Source: Costus lasius
Taxonomy: Eukaryota; Streptophyta; Magnoliopsida; Zingiberales; Costaceae
Assembly (NCBI GenBank): GCA_027563935.2
Contig: JANVAS020000222.1
Span: forward strand, 2,170,001 to 2,234,000
Direction: 5' to 3'
Length of the DNA: 64,000 bases
Part shown: piece by piece, positions 47,774 through 58,396 of the stretch
Position numbering within the stretch: position 1 is the first letter of the stretch
Layout: every line of letters begins with the position of its first letter
Made by a program: the position numbers and the translations under genes
Notes under the pieces: model-generated
What the model was told of the DNA's origin: nothing
Database searches by the model: none
Seen by the model: only the letters and a program-made list of their open reading frames with translations

Positions 47774-50700
47774 CTAATGGTTGAGAAATCTCAAACCCAT
47801 ATTATTACAGTGCTTCTCATGCTTCTGCTGCGCCAGAGGCTTGGTAAGTGGGTCTGCCAGATTGTCATCTGTATGAACCTTGCATATTTTGATCTCGCCT
47901 CGATCAATGATCTCCCGGATCAAGTGAAACCGTCTCTGTATGTGCTTGGACTTCTGGTGCGACCGCGGTTCCTTTGCTTGTGCGATGGCTCCAGTGTTAT
48001 CACAGAAGATAACCAAAGGATCAGCACTCGAAGGAACGACACCAAGTTCTCTCACGAACTTACGAATCCACACTGCCTCCTTGGATGCTTCCGAGGCTGC
48101 AACATACTCGGCTTCTGTTGTGGAATCAGCAACAGTTGACTGTTTGAAACTCTTCCACACCACTGCTCCACCATTCAAGCTAAAAACATAGCCTGATTGC
48201 GATCGGAAATCATCCTGGTCCGACTGGAACGAAGCGTCAGTATATCCCTCTATACTGAGTTCTTCCTGACCACCATATATCAAGAACATATCTTTGGTCC
48301 TCCGCAGATATTTTAAAATGTTCTTGACTGCAATCCAGTGCGCCAAACCTGGATTACTTTGGAATCGACTGGTCACGCTTAACCCGTAAGCGACGTCTGG
48401 GCGAGTACACAACATCGCATACATAATGGACCCAATAGCCGAAGCATAAGGCGTATTGTCCATTTCATCTTTCTCAGTCTGTGTTTGTGGACACTGACTC
48501 TTCGAAAGATTCAGACCATGTCTGACTGGAAGATATCCACGTTTAGAATTCTCTAAATGGAATCTCTCCAGGACCTTATCGATGTAAGTACTCTGGCACA
48601 GCCCGAGAAGCCTCTTAGATCTATCCCTGTAGATCTTCACACCTAATACATAGGCTGCTTCTCCTAAATCTTTCATCTGGAAACATTTTCCTAACCATGC
48701 CTTAACAGCATGCAGTTCAGGAATATCACTTCCAATGATTAAGATATCATCGACGTAGAGGATTAGGAATGTAATCACGCTCCCACTAAACCTCTTATAT
48801 ACACACGGGTCATCCTCGTTCTTGATGAAACCAAACTCAGAGATTGATTCATCAAAACGAATATTCCAGCTCCTAGATGCTTGTTTAAGTCCATAAATGG
48901 ACTTCTTTAACTTGCATATTTTATGACGATCTGATGGATTAGTGAAACCTTCTGGTTGTGTCATATACACATCCTCATCCAGATTTCCATTAAGGAAAGC
49001 TGTCTTCACATCCATCTGCCAGATCTCATAATCGTAATATGCAGCTATCGCGAAAAGAATCCGAATAGACTTAAACATGGCTACAGGTGAGAAAGTTTCA
49101 TCATAATCTATCCCGTAGATTTGTTTGAAACCTTTCGCAACTAGCCTGCCTTTATAGGTAACCACGTTACCATCCATGTCAATCTTCTTCTTGAAGATCC
49201 ATTTACAGCCTATAGGGATTACTCCCGGAGGCGGATCAACCAAATCCCAGACTTGGTTATCTGACATGGAGTCCATCTCGGCTCGCATAGCTTCAAGCCA
49301 TCTAGCTGACTCCGGTCCACTGACCGCATCCGCATAAGTTAGGGGTTCATCATTATCAATGATGTAGACTCCGACATAGCGCTCAGGCTGTCGACGGATC
49401 CTACCCGATCTTCGCGGTTCCCGTGATATCTGAGCCTCAGGTTGTTCAGTAACCTGATCTACTGGCTCAGGCACATCCAACTCTGCCTGACTACTTTGTC
49501 CTTCCTCTGGAATCTCATCCAGCTTTATTTCTCTCCCACTGGCCTCTTGCAGAAGAAACTCCTTCTCAAGAAATATGGCCGTCCGAGCAACAAATATCTT
49601 GTTCTCTTTGGGATCGTAGAAATAATAACCCTTAGTTTCCTTAGGGTAACCGACAAAGATGCATTTCTCAGATCTGCTCTCCAGTTTCCCAGAGGCGAGC
49701 TTTTTGACATAAGCCTCGCAACCCCAGATCCTGATAAATGTCAAGCTAGGCTGTTTCCCATACCATAGCTCATATGGCGTCTTTGAAACTGCCTTGGATG
49801 GCACTCGGTTTAGTACCTTTGCAGCTGTTTCCAGTGCAAAACCCCAAAAGGAATATGGAAGAGTAGCCTGACTCATCATAGAACGAACCATATCAAGTAA
49901 CGTTCTATTTCTCCTCTCGGACACACCATTCCACTGCGGTGTTCCTGGCGGAGTGAGCTGTGAGACAATCCCACACTCCTTCAGATAGTCAGTAAACGTA
50001 TGACTCAGGTATTCTCCACCTCGATCAGAACGAAGTGCCTTGATATTTCGGCCTAACTGATTTTGTACTTCATTTTTGAACTCTTTGAACTTGTCAAAAG
50101 ATTCACTTTTATGTCTCATTAAATAGACATATCCATACCTACTGAAATCATCAGTGAAGGTAATGAAGTACTGATAGCCACCTCTGGCATGTTTACTGAA
50201 AGGCCCACACACATCACTGTGTATCAGGTCAAGTAAACCTGAAGTCCTTTGACCTTTGTGAGGAAAAGGAGACTTCGTCATTTTACCCATTAAACAAGCT
50301 TTGCATGTATCAATCTCCTCATAGGAGAAAGATCCCAGCAGTCCATGATCATGCAACCGCTTAATGCGCTTCTCGTTTATATGGCCTAAACGACTATGCC
50401 ATAGCAAGGTGCTGTCATCAGCATACTTGGCTTTCTTATTATCAATGTTTTGTATAGAATATTCCATGTCCAACATGAATAACCCATTGTTAATTGAACC
50501 AGTTGCATACACAATATTATCATAAGTTAAAACACACTTTGAAATCTTGCATTCAAAGGCAAATCCTTTCCTGACAAGAGCAGGAATAGAGATAATATTC
50601 TTGGTAATACTGGGTACAAAATAACAATTGTTCAATTCTAATACAATGCCAGATGGTAAAGTGATGAAATAGTCTCCTACAGCAACAGCAGCAACCCGTG

Positions 50701-51658
50701 CCCCGTTTCCAACGCGTAGGTCTACCTCATGCTGTCCCACCTGCCTTCTTCTCTTGAGTTCCTGCACATTTGAACAAATGTGAACTCCACATGCAGTGTC
50801 CAACACCCATGATATAGAAGAAGATGAAACCATGACTTCCGTCACGTATATACCTGAGCCAGAAGCAATGCTTCCCCTCTTATCTCCTTGGAGCGCTTTA
50901 CAGTCCTTTTTCCAGTGACCCAGCTGGCCACAGTGGAAACACCTGTTATCCTTCGACCGCTTCACCTTCTGTTTCAGGGCCTTGCTGTAATTCTTGACAG
51001 GGGCCTTGCCCTTCTTCCCCTTCTTCTTGTTCCTAGAAGGAACCAACAAGACAGAGGTTGAAGGCTTACCCTTCAGAGTTTCCTCAGTAGTCAAGAGCAT
51101 ATTCAGCAGCTCTGCCGGCGTACAATCGATTTTGTTCATATTAAAGTTAATGATGAACGCATCGAAAGAAGGCGGAAGAGACTGCAGAATAATATCTACA
51201 GCAAGCTCCTGGTTGATGGTATGCCCCAGTTTCTCCAGAGCCTCCTTGTGCCCAATCATCTTGAGCACGTGAGCTCCCACTGGGCTCCCCTCAGCCAGTT
51301 TGCTCTGAAAGAAGAGCTTCGTCAGATTATAGCGTTCTGTCCTCGCCTGTGCAGCATACAACATCTTGAGGTTCGCTATAATTTCTATAGCCGACATATC
51401 CTCATGCTGACGCTGCAGCGGTGGCGTCATAGACGCTAGCATCAGGCAAGCGACATCAATGCTATCATTGACGTGCTTTTCATAGGCATCCCGAACCGCC
51501 CTTGCGGCGTTCGGAGCGGGCTGCGGCGGTATCGCCGTCTCGAGGACATACAGTTTCCTCTCTGCCTTAAGAACGATCTTAAGGTGTCCGAACCAGTCAG
51601 AGAAGTTCGGCCCAGCAAACTTCTCCCTTTCCAGTAGGGATCGCACATTGAAGCTCAT
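47774..51658 (-). CDS. gag-pol: C-B Gag-Pol polyprotein, intact
   Basis: A 1294-codon frame with all copia domains: Gag (1-230), one CCHC knuckle (CFHCGQLGHWKKDC, about 238-251), protease with LDTACGVHIC (about 283), the GAG-pre-integrase HHCC finger (HSRLGH to CKACLMG, about 418-455), integrase core (HSDVCGPF about 481, LRSDRGGEY about 545, WNGVSERR about 580), RT (MDVKTAF about 882, LYVDDIL about 968) and RNase H (YTDASF about 1140, CDNTGA about 1219). No stop or frameshift is seen and all catalytic motifs are present. The ATG at 51658 could start translation, but the frame is open seven codons further upstream to an acceptor-like TAG at 51682-51680. The start may instead come from an LTR exon at 53662-53654. 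Confidence 0.96.
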   Translation of the reverse strand: MSFNVRSLLEREKFAGPNFSDWFGHLKIVLKAERKLYVLETAIPPQPAPNAARAVRDAYEKHVNDSIDVACLMLASMTPPLQRQHEDMSAIEIIANLKMLYAAQARTERYNLTKLFFQSKLAEGSPVGAHVLKMIGHKEALEKLGHTINQELAVDIILQSLPPSFDAFIINFNMNKIDCTPAELLNMLLTTEETLKGKPSTSVLLVPSRNKKKGKKGKAPVKNYSKALKQKVKRSKDNRCFHCGQLGHWKKDCKALQGDKRGSIASGSGIYVTEVMVSSSSISWVLDTACGVHICSNVQELKRRRQVGQHEVDLRVGNGARVAAVAVGDYFITLPSGIVLELNNCYFVPSITKNIISIPALVRKGFAFECKISKCVLTYDNIVYATGSINNGLFMLDMEYSIQNIDNKKAKYADDSTLLWHSRLGHINEKRIKRLHDHGLLGSFSYEEIDTCKACLMGKMTKSPFPHKGQRTSGLLDLIHSDVCGPFSKHARGGYQYFITFTDDFSRYGYVYLMRHKSESFDKFKEFKNEVQNQLGRNIKALRSDRGGEYLSHTFTDYLKECGIVSQLTPPGTPQWNGVSERRNRTLLDMVRSMMSQATLPYSFWGFALETAAKVLNRVPSKAVSKTPYELWYGKQPSLTFIRIWGCEAYVKKLASGKLESRSEKCIFVGYPKETKGYYFYDPKENKIFVARTAIFLEKEFLLQEASGREIKLDEIPEEGQSSQAELDVPEPVDQVTEQPEAQISREPRRSGRIRRQPERYVGVYIIDNDEPLTYADAVSGPESARWLEAMRAEMDSMSDNQVWDLVDPPPGVIPIGCKWIFKKKIDMDGNVVTYKGRLVAKGFKQIYGIDYDETFSPVAMFKSIRILFAIAAYYDYEIWQMDVKTAFLNGNLDEDVYMTQPEGFTNPSDRHKICKLKKSIYGLKQASRSWNIRFDESISEFGFIKNEDDPCVYKRFSGSVITFLILYVDDILIIGSDIPELHAVKAWLGKCFQMKDLGEAAYVLGVKIYRDRSKRLLGLCQSTYIDKVLERFHLENSKRGYLPVRHGLNLSKSQCPQTQTEKDEMDNTPYASAIGSIMYAMLCTRPDVAYGLSVTSRFQSNPGLAHWIAVKNILKYLRRTKDMFLIYGGQEELSIEGYTDASFQSDQDDFRSQSGYVFSLNGGAVVWKSFKQSTVADSTTEAEYVAASEASKEAVWIRKFVRELGVVPSSADPLVIFCDNTGAIAQAKEPRSHQKSKHIQRRFHLIREIIDRGEIKICKVHTDDNLADPLTKPLAQQKHEKHCNNMGLRFLNH

Positions 51659-51679
51659 GGTGTTCGTTGCTGCAGGAAT

Positions 51680-53653
51680 CTACAACAAGCAAGAACAGCA
51701 AGGTCAGTATCAATGTTTAGAATCAATCCAGGACTTAAGAAAGATTCTTTTCTCACTATTTTGTCTGACTGAAAAATCCAGTAAACAGTCCGAAAGAGTA
51801 TCACTCTTTTAGTGAGATGGGATCCAAATTTCATACTTGGTCTCCGCGTCCCGCTCAGGCGAGATAAGATGCACAGAGATGACAAGCACTAATTTCTGGT
51901 AGGCTGTCCCAGCCAATCGCCAACCCGTGCGATTCCCCTTCATCTTGGCAATCCAGCAGACTGTGCCAACTGAGTTGGTACAACACAGTCTCTGATCCCA
52001 GAGATGGCTGCCTCCATGCGCTACCATATGCGCCACATATGTAGCCTACATGGTCAAGCTGACCCGACCTACTCCCTGGACCACCACGTGTTATGCTGAG
52101 CAACGAGCAGTGATAAATCCCTACTCTGTAACACGCAGGTGAAATCCAGCACCGTCTGAAGATAGATGGACGTGCCCACTGAGTGGGTTCAACACGGCTC
52201 CAACGATAATCAGAAAGGTGAGGTTTCGCGTCAGAAGGCTTTATCGAGCTTGATATATTAGCGTTGGATTTTAACGGTCTTTTATCTTCTTACTGTCAGG
52301 CATATCCTATGGCTATAGTAGAAGATAAACTTAAACATGCAATTCTAATTATTAGCAATAAGTAGAAAGCATGATCTTATGTGGTAAAAGCCCATGAACC
52401 CTAGTAAGACCTTAATTTTACTTAAGTCTTCACTTGAGCTCCTTGGCATCTCATCTGGTCCAACCTAGGGCCCTAGCGCCAAGAGCACCTTAGGTGCGCC
52501 ACCAGCTGAATGCCCCTTTGGGATGTGTGCATTTGTACTCTTGTCTAATCAAAGTACATTTGATCTATCTAGACAAGGTTGACTCGCAGGTCAATTATAC
52601 AATAAATTAATGAAAAAGTGATTCGCAGATCACAATAAAATTAACTTATAATTTACCAGGCACGCAGGCCCCAGCACAGCACACAATAGGGCAACCCACA
52701 TAAGACTAAATAGACAAGCATCATGGCATCAAATCATCATGTGATCCAATCAAGAAATTAAATTTTTGAAAAACCCCATGGCATCAATTTTAATTTCCTT
52801 ATGTGCCCTACAACCTTACAATGGTCCATTGATAGGGATCCACTCATCCATCTAGTTAGATCCTTTGCCCCTGCATGCACCGAGTCCTAACTGACCCGAG
52901 TTGACCTGATGGTCAACCATGCATGCGCCAAGGGCTGAACCACCCTCATGAGTTTTGGCAAGCGGGTGTGACCCCGGGCCTAACTCATGTGTGTTCAGTA
53001 GTTGTCTCAACCAGACCTCGCTACACGCCTTGGATGCAGTCGACCTATAGCCACCTCGTGCTTGCGCACAGGTGCTATCTGGTCAACCCATCTAGGCTGT
53101 CAGATGGTCTGATCAGACTAGTTGGATCTAACCTAGAAGATGCTTTCAACCCCATCAACCCATCTAAGGATTTAATGTAGTGGCACCTTAGATCTAATCA
53201 TGCGCGCAAGATGTAAGTTTTAGAAAACATTTTGACATGCGCAAACATCTAGAACATCCATAAGATATATCTTCTAGCATGTTGATAACCCTTAGATCTA
53301 AGGGGGTCCCCTTCAAGGGGGAGCGCAAACTTTAGGGGGTCCCCTTCTTGGGGGAGCGCATACTTCATCAAAGCCATGATACAAGCGCAAACTACATGTT
53401 AGCATGATACAAGCGCAAACTTCATGTAAACAAAGCATGCATCAAGTAAGCGCAATATGTATGGATCACAAACACTTCAAAGCAATCATATAGATCATAT
53501 CAAGAGCCTAGCTCTGATACCAATTGAAGTGACCCCTAAGATAAAGGGGGGGGGGAAACCCTAATCATGCGCATCTAGCATGCATGGCGGAAAATAGGGT
53601 TTCAAAATCGCCTATGAAACTATATGATCAACTTAAGTTATGAGAAATCATAC
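51680..53653 (-). other. Predicted leader intron of C-B (1974 bp)
   Basis: On the minus strand, GTATGA after ATG GCG TTG (53662-53654) would be the donor, and TTGCTTGTTGTAG ending at 51680 the acceptor. Joining is phase 0 and in frame with gag. It spans the last part of the LTR, the primer site and the leader, including palindromes at 51966-51978 and 52175-52187. The equivalent in C-A is 8943-10873. It is predicted from sequence only. Confidence 0.5.
53512..53522 (-). promoter_or_regulatory. tRNA-Met primer-binding site of C-B
   Basis: TGGTATCAGAG on the minus strand, two bases from the LTR edge at 53525. It lies within the predicted intron, so a spliced RNA would lack it. Confidence 0.9.
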
Positions 53654-53662
53654 CAACGCCAT
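53654..53662 (-). other. Predicted start-codon exon end in the C-B 5' LTR
   Basis: The minus strand reads ATG GCG TTG then GTATGA. The ATGGC..TGGTA pattern is shared with C-A at 8934, although the flanking LTR sequence differs. See the C-A exon for the in-frame argument. Confidence 0.5.
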
Positions 53663-55126
53663 AAGCTTGGAATTCGGCTTGGAAGAAGAGATCAAATTAG
53701 GTCTCCTCCACAAGTCCACACACAAGATGAAGATGCTCACTTCCTTGAGATCTCTTGTGCTAGCAAGACACCCAAGCCTTATCTTGTCGAATGGAAAGGG
53801 TTTGATGAGATGAATCCGTTCGGCCGAGAGCTTCTCTTGGATGTCTACTCCACACCTTCGTCAACCACACCTCGAAAAGAATCAAGGCGTTGAAGTGAGG
53901 AGCTCAACGCATAAGCGTTTTGGCATTGAAGCAAAACCGGCCCTTGATGACTTTCCATAAATGGAAGTCAATCAAGCCATGCGTTCAAGCCAACCCAAAA
54001 CGCATTTTGGCATTGAACCAAGCGTTCATATTTGTGAACCGGTTCAATCCAAAATGTCAAATCGGCTTTGGTTCATCAAACCAAACCGAAATAGCTCAAG
54101 CCACTTGGTCTAGACCAAATCGAACCCCAAGGCTTATGATCTAACCGTTCATCTCCTGATGCCCCTGATCTCTCCGATCTAGCATCACCTCTCTCGATCG
54201 AAGCTTACCGATCTCAAGCCCTAATCAATCAAACATGATCAGACCAGATCTTACTTACAATCAGAGATTAAATCCCTTTAATCTGAACTCAAAGAATCCA
54301 GTCCATACGATCTGACTTAAGTAAGCCATATCACCAAATTGTGCGACCCTGAGGGTTTCCTCTAAATGTCGGTAACGATAACTTACGTTATCACGATCAG
54401 TGAGGGGTATCTAGCAACACATCACTGTCTCCCGATATAAAGGAAAGAGTCTTCCAAGACTACTCCCAAACCATAGCACAAGTGTGACTCAATTCACAAG
54501 GCATACATATGTCCTTTACCACTGGATGTTCTTATTGGACAAGCATGTCAAGCCTGTAACTCCAATACGATGAGCATGATTAGATCAGATGCACATAGTC
54601 ATCTGGGTATGGCCATACACTATCTCAATCATCTCATAAGGGGGCCCTTTAGAACATCACACTCCTTAAACAAGGAGACGGCAATCCTATGTCTATCACT
54701 AGTGTCCTAACCTGATTCAAGCTCACCATCCAAGATAGTCTATAATCATTATGTTTCAAATGATATTGAACTACCTCAAGACAATGACAATCATCATTTA
54801 GAAACACAAGTGATCTCAAGTCAAAGGACATGTGCCACTTGCTGCTTACAAGGATTATTTACATTGTGACAAGCAATGGAATATCCCAGTAGGGTCTGTC
54901 CAGTACATCCAATGTACCCATGAGTCTACATCTTATTCCATGCTCGAAGCATCCTATAAGATTAGCACTCATATTAGTCTCAATCATATCAAGGCTGTCT
55001 CATGTTCACCAAGATATCTCGACTAAGGACATATAGCCTGTCAGCCTAGCTGAACAGCTTTGAGACATTATTCAGAAGTACACTTATTACAGCAGACAAG
55101 GTAACAACCTGAATAATAACCATGCC

Positions 55127-55132
55127 TTTATA
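55127..55132 (-). promoter_or_regulatory. Candidate TATA box in the C-B 5' LTR
   Basis: TATAAA on the minus strand, about 75 bp inside the LTR, conserved with C-A and C-C (TTTATAAAGGCA). Being so close to the edge, its role as the start-site selector is unproven. Confidence 0.35.
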
Positions 55133-55212
55133 AACTTAAGAGTTTATTACATGATACTAATACAATCCCAAGGCCTCAAACATTAGCCTTAAGGGCATAC
55201 CCCAACACTATC

Positions 55213-55290
55213 TTGGTTTCTAGCAATACACAAACAGAGTTTTCCTTTCCCGGAGTTTCTAATTGCTAGTAATATCCCTCTGATACCATC
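55213..55290 (-). promoter_or_regulatory. G2 leader and tRNA-Met primer-binding site
   Basis: TGGTATCAGAG on the minus strand lies at 55288-55278, two bases from the 5' LTR at 55291. The rest is leader that joins 46071 once C-B is removed. Confidence 0.85.
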
Positions 55291-57861
55291 TGTAACATCC
55301 CTCAGAATCACACCCCACACGCATACAAGTAAAAATACGGGGTTTTAAAAATTTTTACTCTTCCATTAAAACATAAGAAGAAAGCGGCATCGAAGGACAT
55401 TACTACGGAACTGAAAACCGCACAGAACTGAATAGGATCGATTACTAGGAAATAGAAATCCGGAAATCCAAAAAAAATCCGGCAGCAAGTATACTAAATT
55501 ACTGCTACACAGACCCACATATCCTGGAACAAAACAAATGTCCACACTACACATATGTGGAGAACACAAATTTCAGAAATATTGCAGAAACTGATTATTC
55601 AGATACCAAATACAACAATAATTCGGTTACACATCTCAAGGTATTTCGAATACAGTAACTCGGTTACACATTTCAGAATAAGAACAATTTCAATTCTCAT
55701 GACTCCAAAACTCGCATCCAACAATAAAACGAGACAACTATAATATAATATCCTGAAAACAGGCATAAGCCCTCAGGAGATAAAACGTGTCATATAAGTA
55801 AGTTAGGCACGCAGGCCTGATAAATCTTTAGAAGACAACTCTTAGAAATTATATAAAACATTAGCATCATAACAAATTAAGTAGCTGTAGCAATCACTGT
55901 CCTGATGTCTCACCTGAAAATATTTAAACAACGGGGGTGAGCTAAAAAGCTCAGTGAGTAAAAGACACTAAAAGCCATCCATAGTACACATCAAAAAAAA
56001 TATCATGCTTGCAGATAAGACACTTAACATGCACACTCATATCAGAAACAAAACATAATCAAATGCAGACACTTATAACAATAGGCATCAAGCATGAAGT
56101 AGGATATAAGTATACCAACCCCTTTCCAACTAATCACACCGCCCAACACATCTATACTACAGATCGAAATAGAACTACAGAAATCAGAGCTGACAGACAG
56201 AAAATCAGAATTTTCAGAATCCAAACAGATAGTCTACATCGGAAACAGAAAGGCCACAGAAGGCCTGAAGACCACAGAAGGTCTGACCCCACCTCTGCCG
56301 AGGACGAGACATGCATGCATATCAGAAACAGAATGGTAGAGGAGGTATCAGTGGGTGGCCCCCGTCTTGTCAGGACGTGGCACTCTGGCCTCCAATACCC
56401 AGAACAGAACAGAAATAGTGGAGGGAGAACGGAAGGTGAGACCAGCTCACATCTACCCTTCACTAGTGTCTCATGGGTCGTAGTAGACTATCAGCACCAT
56501 TACAGCGCCACAGAAGGAGGGTAAGGACACGGAAGAGTGCTACACTAGGGCATAATTTTTACAGAACAGGTCATGCTGAAACGGAGGAGTAGGACTAACC
56601 ACTACCCAATTCTCACATCATGCCCAAAGTGTCTCTCAAACCAGAAAATGACACACCCCGATATCCAGTCCTTAACAAAATTACACTTTACAGAAAATCA
56701 AAGCTGAACATTCTTCATAATTTTTACCATCAACCAGAAGTAATATATGAGTGAATTCCTTAGATTTCATACAACTATCCTTAATTCAGGTCAAACCATT
56801 CTATGTTCTCACAAGGTTATAACACATTCAAAGTTTCAGAAAATTCACAACATATATATACAGAACAGTAATTATTTGCGTAACAAACAATTAAACAAGC
56901 CTAGAAATTATAGGGAAATATATATAGATACTCATTGCACTATTCTTCCCTAAAATTTCTAAAAACCGTGAGCCATAAAAATCACTGCAAGGGGCGAAAT
57001 TTTCAGAATCCTTGCAGAACATACAAATTTCATGAAAATAATTTCAGTCCCCCACTACAGATAATTTTAATTGCACGTTTGTGAAGGAAAATGACAAAAG
57101 CCCCAAAATTGGCCCGAACCATGATTTTTGAAAATCCCTAAGTTCTTAGTTAAATCCTCAAATTTTATTTTCTCTAAAATTTCTCATCAAGCAAATAAAT
57201 TTTAGAAGAACTACAGGCCACAATTTAAGAGATTAAACCATACAGGATAAATTTTTCTCACAAAGGAATATTCGTCCGGCACAGGTAAATTTCGAATTTC
57301 ACATATGCACAAATTTACTTGTAGATTTTTGGTTCATACAGATAATCGTTGCAAATAACGAATTTTAATTGACTGATAATCTACAATTTAGCGGATTAGA
57401 CTCCTTAGGATCGAATTACTCACCAGAAAAATCGTCCACAGAGAAAAACGCCAAGACAGAGGATCAAGGATCACCAGGAAATTCGTCCACCACCAGTCTG
57501 CCGCCACCAGCGTCAGGAATTTCAGGAGGCGCCAAGCACAGTGAGGGGCGACAACCAAAGGCAGCTAGGGCAAGAAAACCAACAAAAGTCATGAGGGAGA
57601 GGAGCCCTCACGCAATTCCTCTTTTTCTCCCACCCCAAACGGATTCAAGATCCAATAACCCAGTTAACTTAAGTGAAAAATCGGTTTTATGGGCTTACCT
57701 GGGCTTAACCACCCTGCGCCACTCCAATAACATCAGAAATATGCGCCACCATGGTGGAAGGAATTCCAGGAGCAAAGAATCAAGGTTGAGGGTTCAAATC
57801 CCCAACCAAAATAATTATTTTTGCCCTTAAATCATAATTCAGAAAAATCGAGGGCGTTACA
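55291..57861 (-). repeat. G2 5' LTR
   Basis: This 2571-bp LTR pairs with 38834-41421. It has one fewer 18-bp unit and about 17 base changes. The other half of the CCTTG target duplication follows at 57862. Confidence 0.94.
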
Positions 57862-57866
57862 CCTTG

Positions 57867-58396
57867 GCTATGTAATTTTACGTCTTAGACGTTGCGAGAA
57901 GGACCGAGAGGTGAATCGCAACGTCGAAACTATTCTTTTCAAACCTACGAATCCAATCACGAGAGTAGTTTGGATTCGTTTGAAGGATTAACATGGTTTT
58001 TCATAGAACTTAAAGGATCTAATTGCGTTAATTGTCACGAGAGTAGGGAATTAACGTAATTAGGTACCGGATTACGGTTCGAGAGGAGGTAATCTGTACC
58101 TTAGGAAAAATCCCTTTCAAAACTATAATTTTCTGATCAAAGATTTATTTTTATATAATTCATAATCGTCAACGTAGTGAAACCCAGAGTCCCGATTTTA
58201 TCCGCATTGATTTTTATCCGAACGCTCGCTTTTGCTTCTTTTCGTAGTTTGAAGTGTCCAAACAAAACAAAAATCACATTTTGAATCGTCTAGATATAGA
58301 TCGATCGTGTAATCGGTACTTGACCACCAGATCCTCGTTGGGAACGATAATCTTTTTATTACTTCGATAAATCCGTGCACTTGCGGATCGCTATCA
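57867..58396 (+). mobile_element. Tat/Athila-like solo LTR (T), right part
   Basis: It continues the LTR interrupted by G2 and ends CCGTGCACTTGCGGATCGC TATCA; the CCGTGCACTTGCGG block is typical of LTR ends in that group. No matching primer site follows, so it looks like a solo LTR. The flanks GCCAC (37873-37877) and GCCGT (58397-58401) match only at three of five bases, so the exact edges are uncertain. Confidence 0.5.

Larger units (their letters stand above)
46072..55207 (-). mobile_element. Intact, very young Ty1/copia element C-B, TSD CTATC
   Basis: This 9136-bp element has LTRs of 1682 and 1683 bp that differ, by eye, only in a G-run (9 versus 10). Primer site, 1294-codon ORF and polypurine tract are all present. 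Perfect 5-bp duplications CTATC flank it. It is inserted in the G2 leader in the same orientation. Nothing seen would prevent transposition. Confidence 0.96.
53525..55207 (-). repeat. C-B 5' LTR
   Basis: This 1683-bp LTR matches the 3' LTR except for one G in the run near 53545. It should carry the active promoter. A TATAAA candidate is on the minus strand at 55132-55127, and the predicted start-codon exon end is at 53662-53654. Confidence 0.95.
38834..57861 (-). mobile_element. Ty3/gypsy element G2 (Tekay/Del-like) hosting copia C-B, TSD CCTTG
   Basis: LTRs of 2588 and 2571 bp flank a minus-strand gag-pol with four premature stops; C-B is inserted in the leader. Without C-B and one TSD copy the element is about 9.9 kb. 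LTRs differ by about 17 substitutions by eye, one 18-bp repeat unit and one base. Target duplications CCTTG lie on both sides. Confidence 0.94.

Noticed and set aside
51680..51850. Upstream ORF in the C-B leader ending in an ATGA overlap with the gag ATG
   Set aside because: A similar frame exists in C-A only through two compensating indels, and it falls in the predicted intron with an acceptor-like end, so intron sequence explains it better.
53624..53893. 89-codon ORF found identically at 18247, 46170 and 53624
   Set aside because: It is the antisense strand of one LTR family; identity reflects very recent copies, not protein selection.
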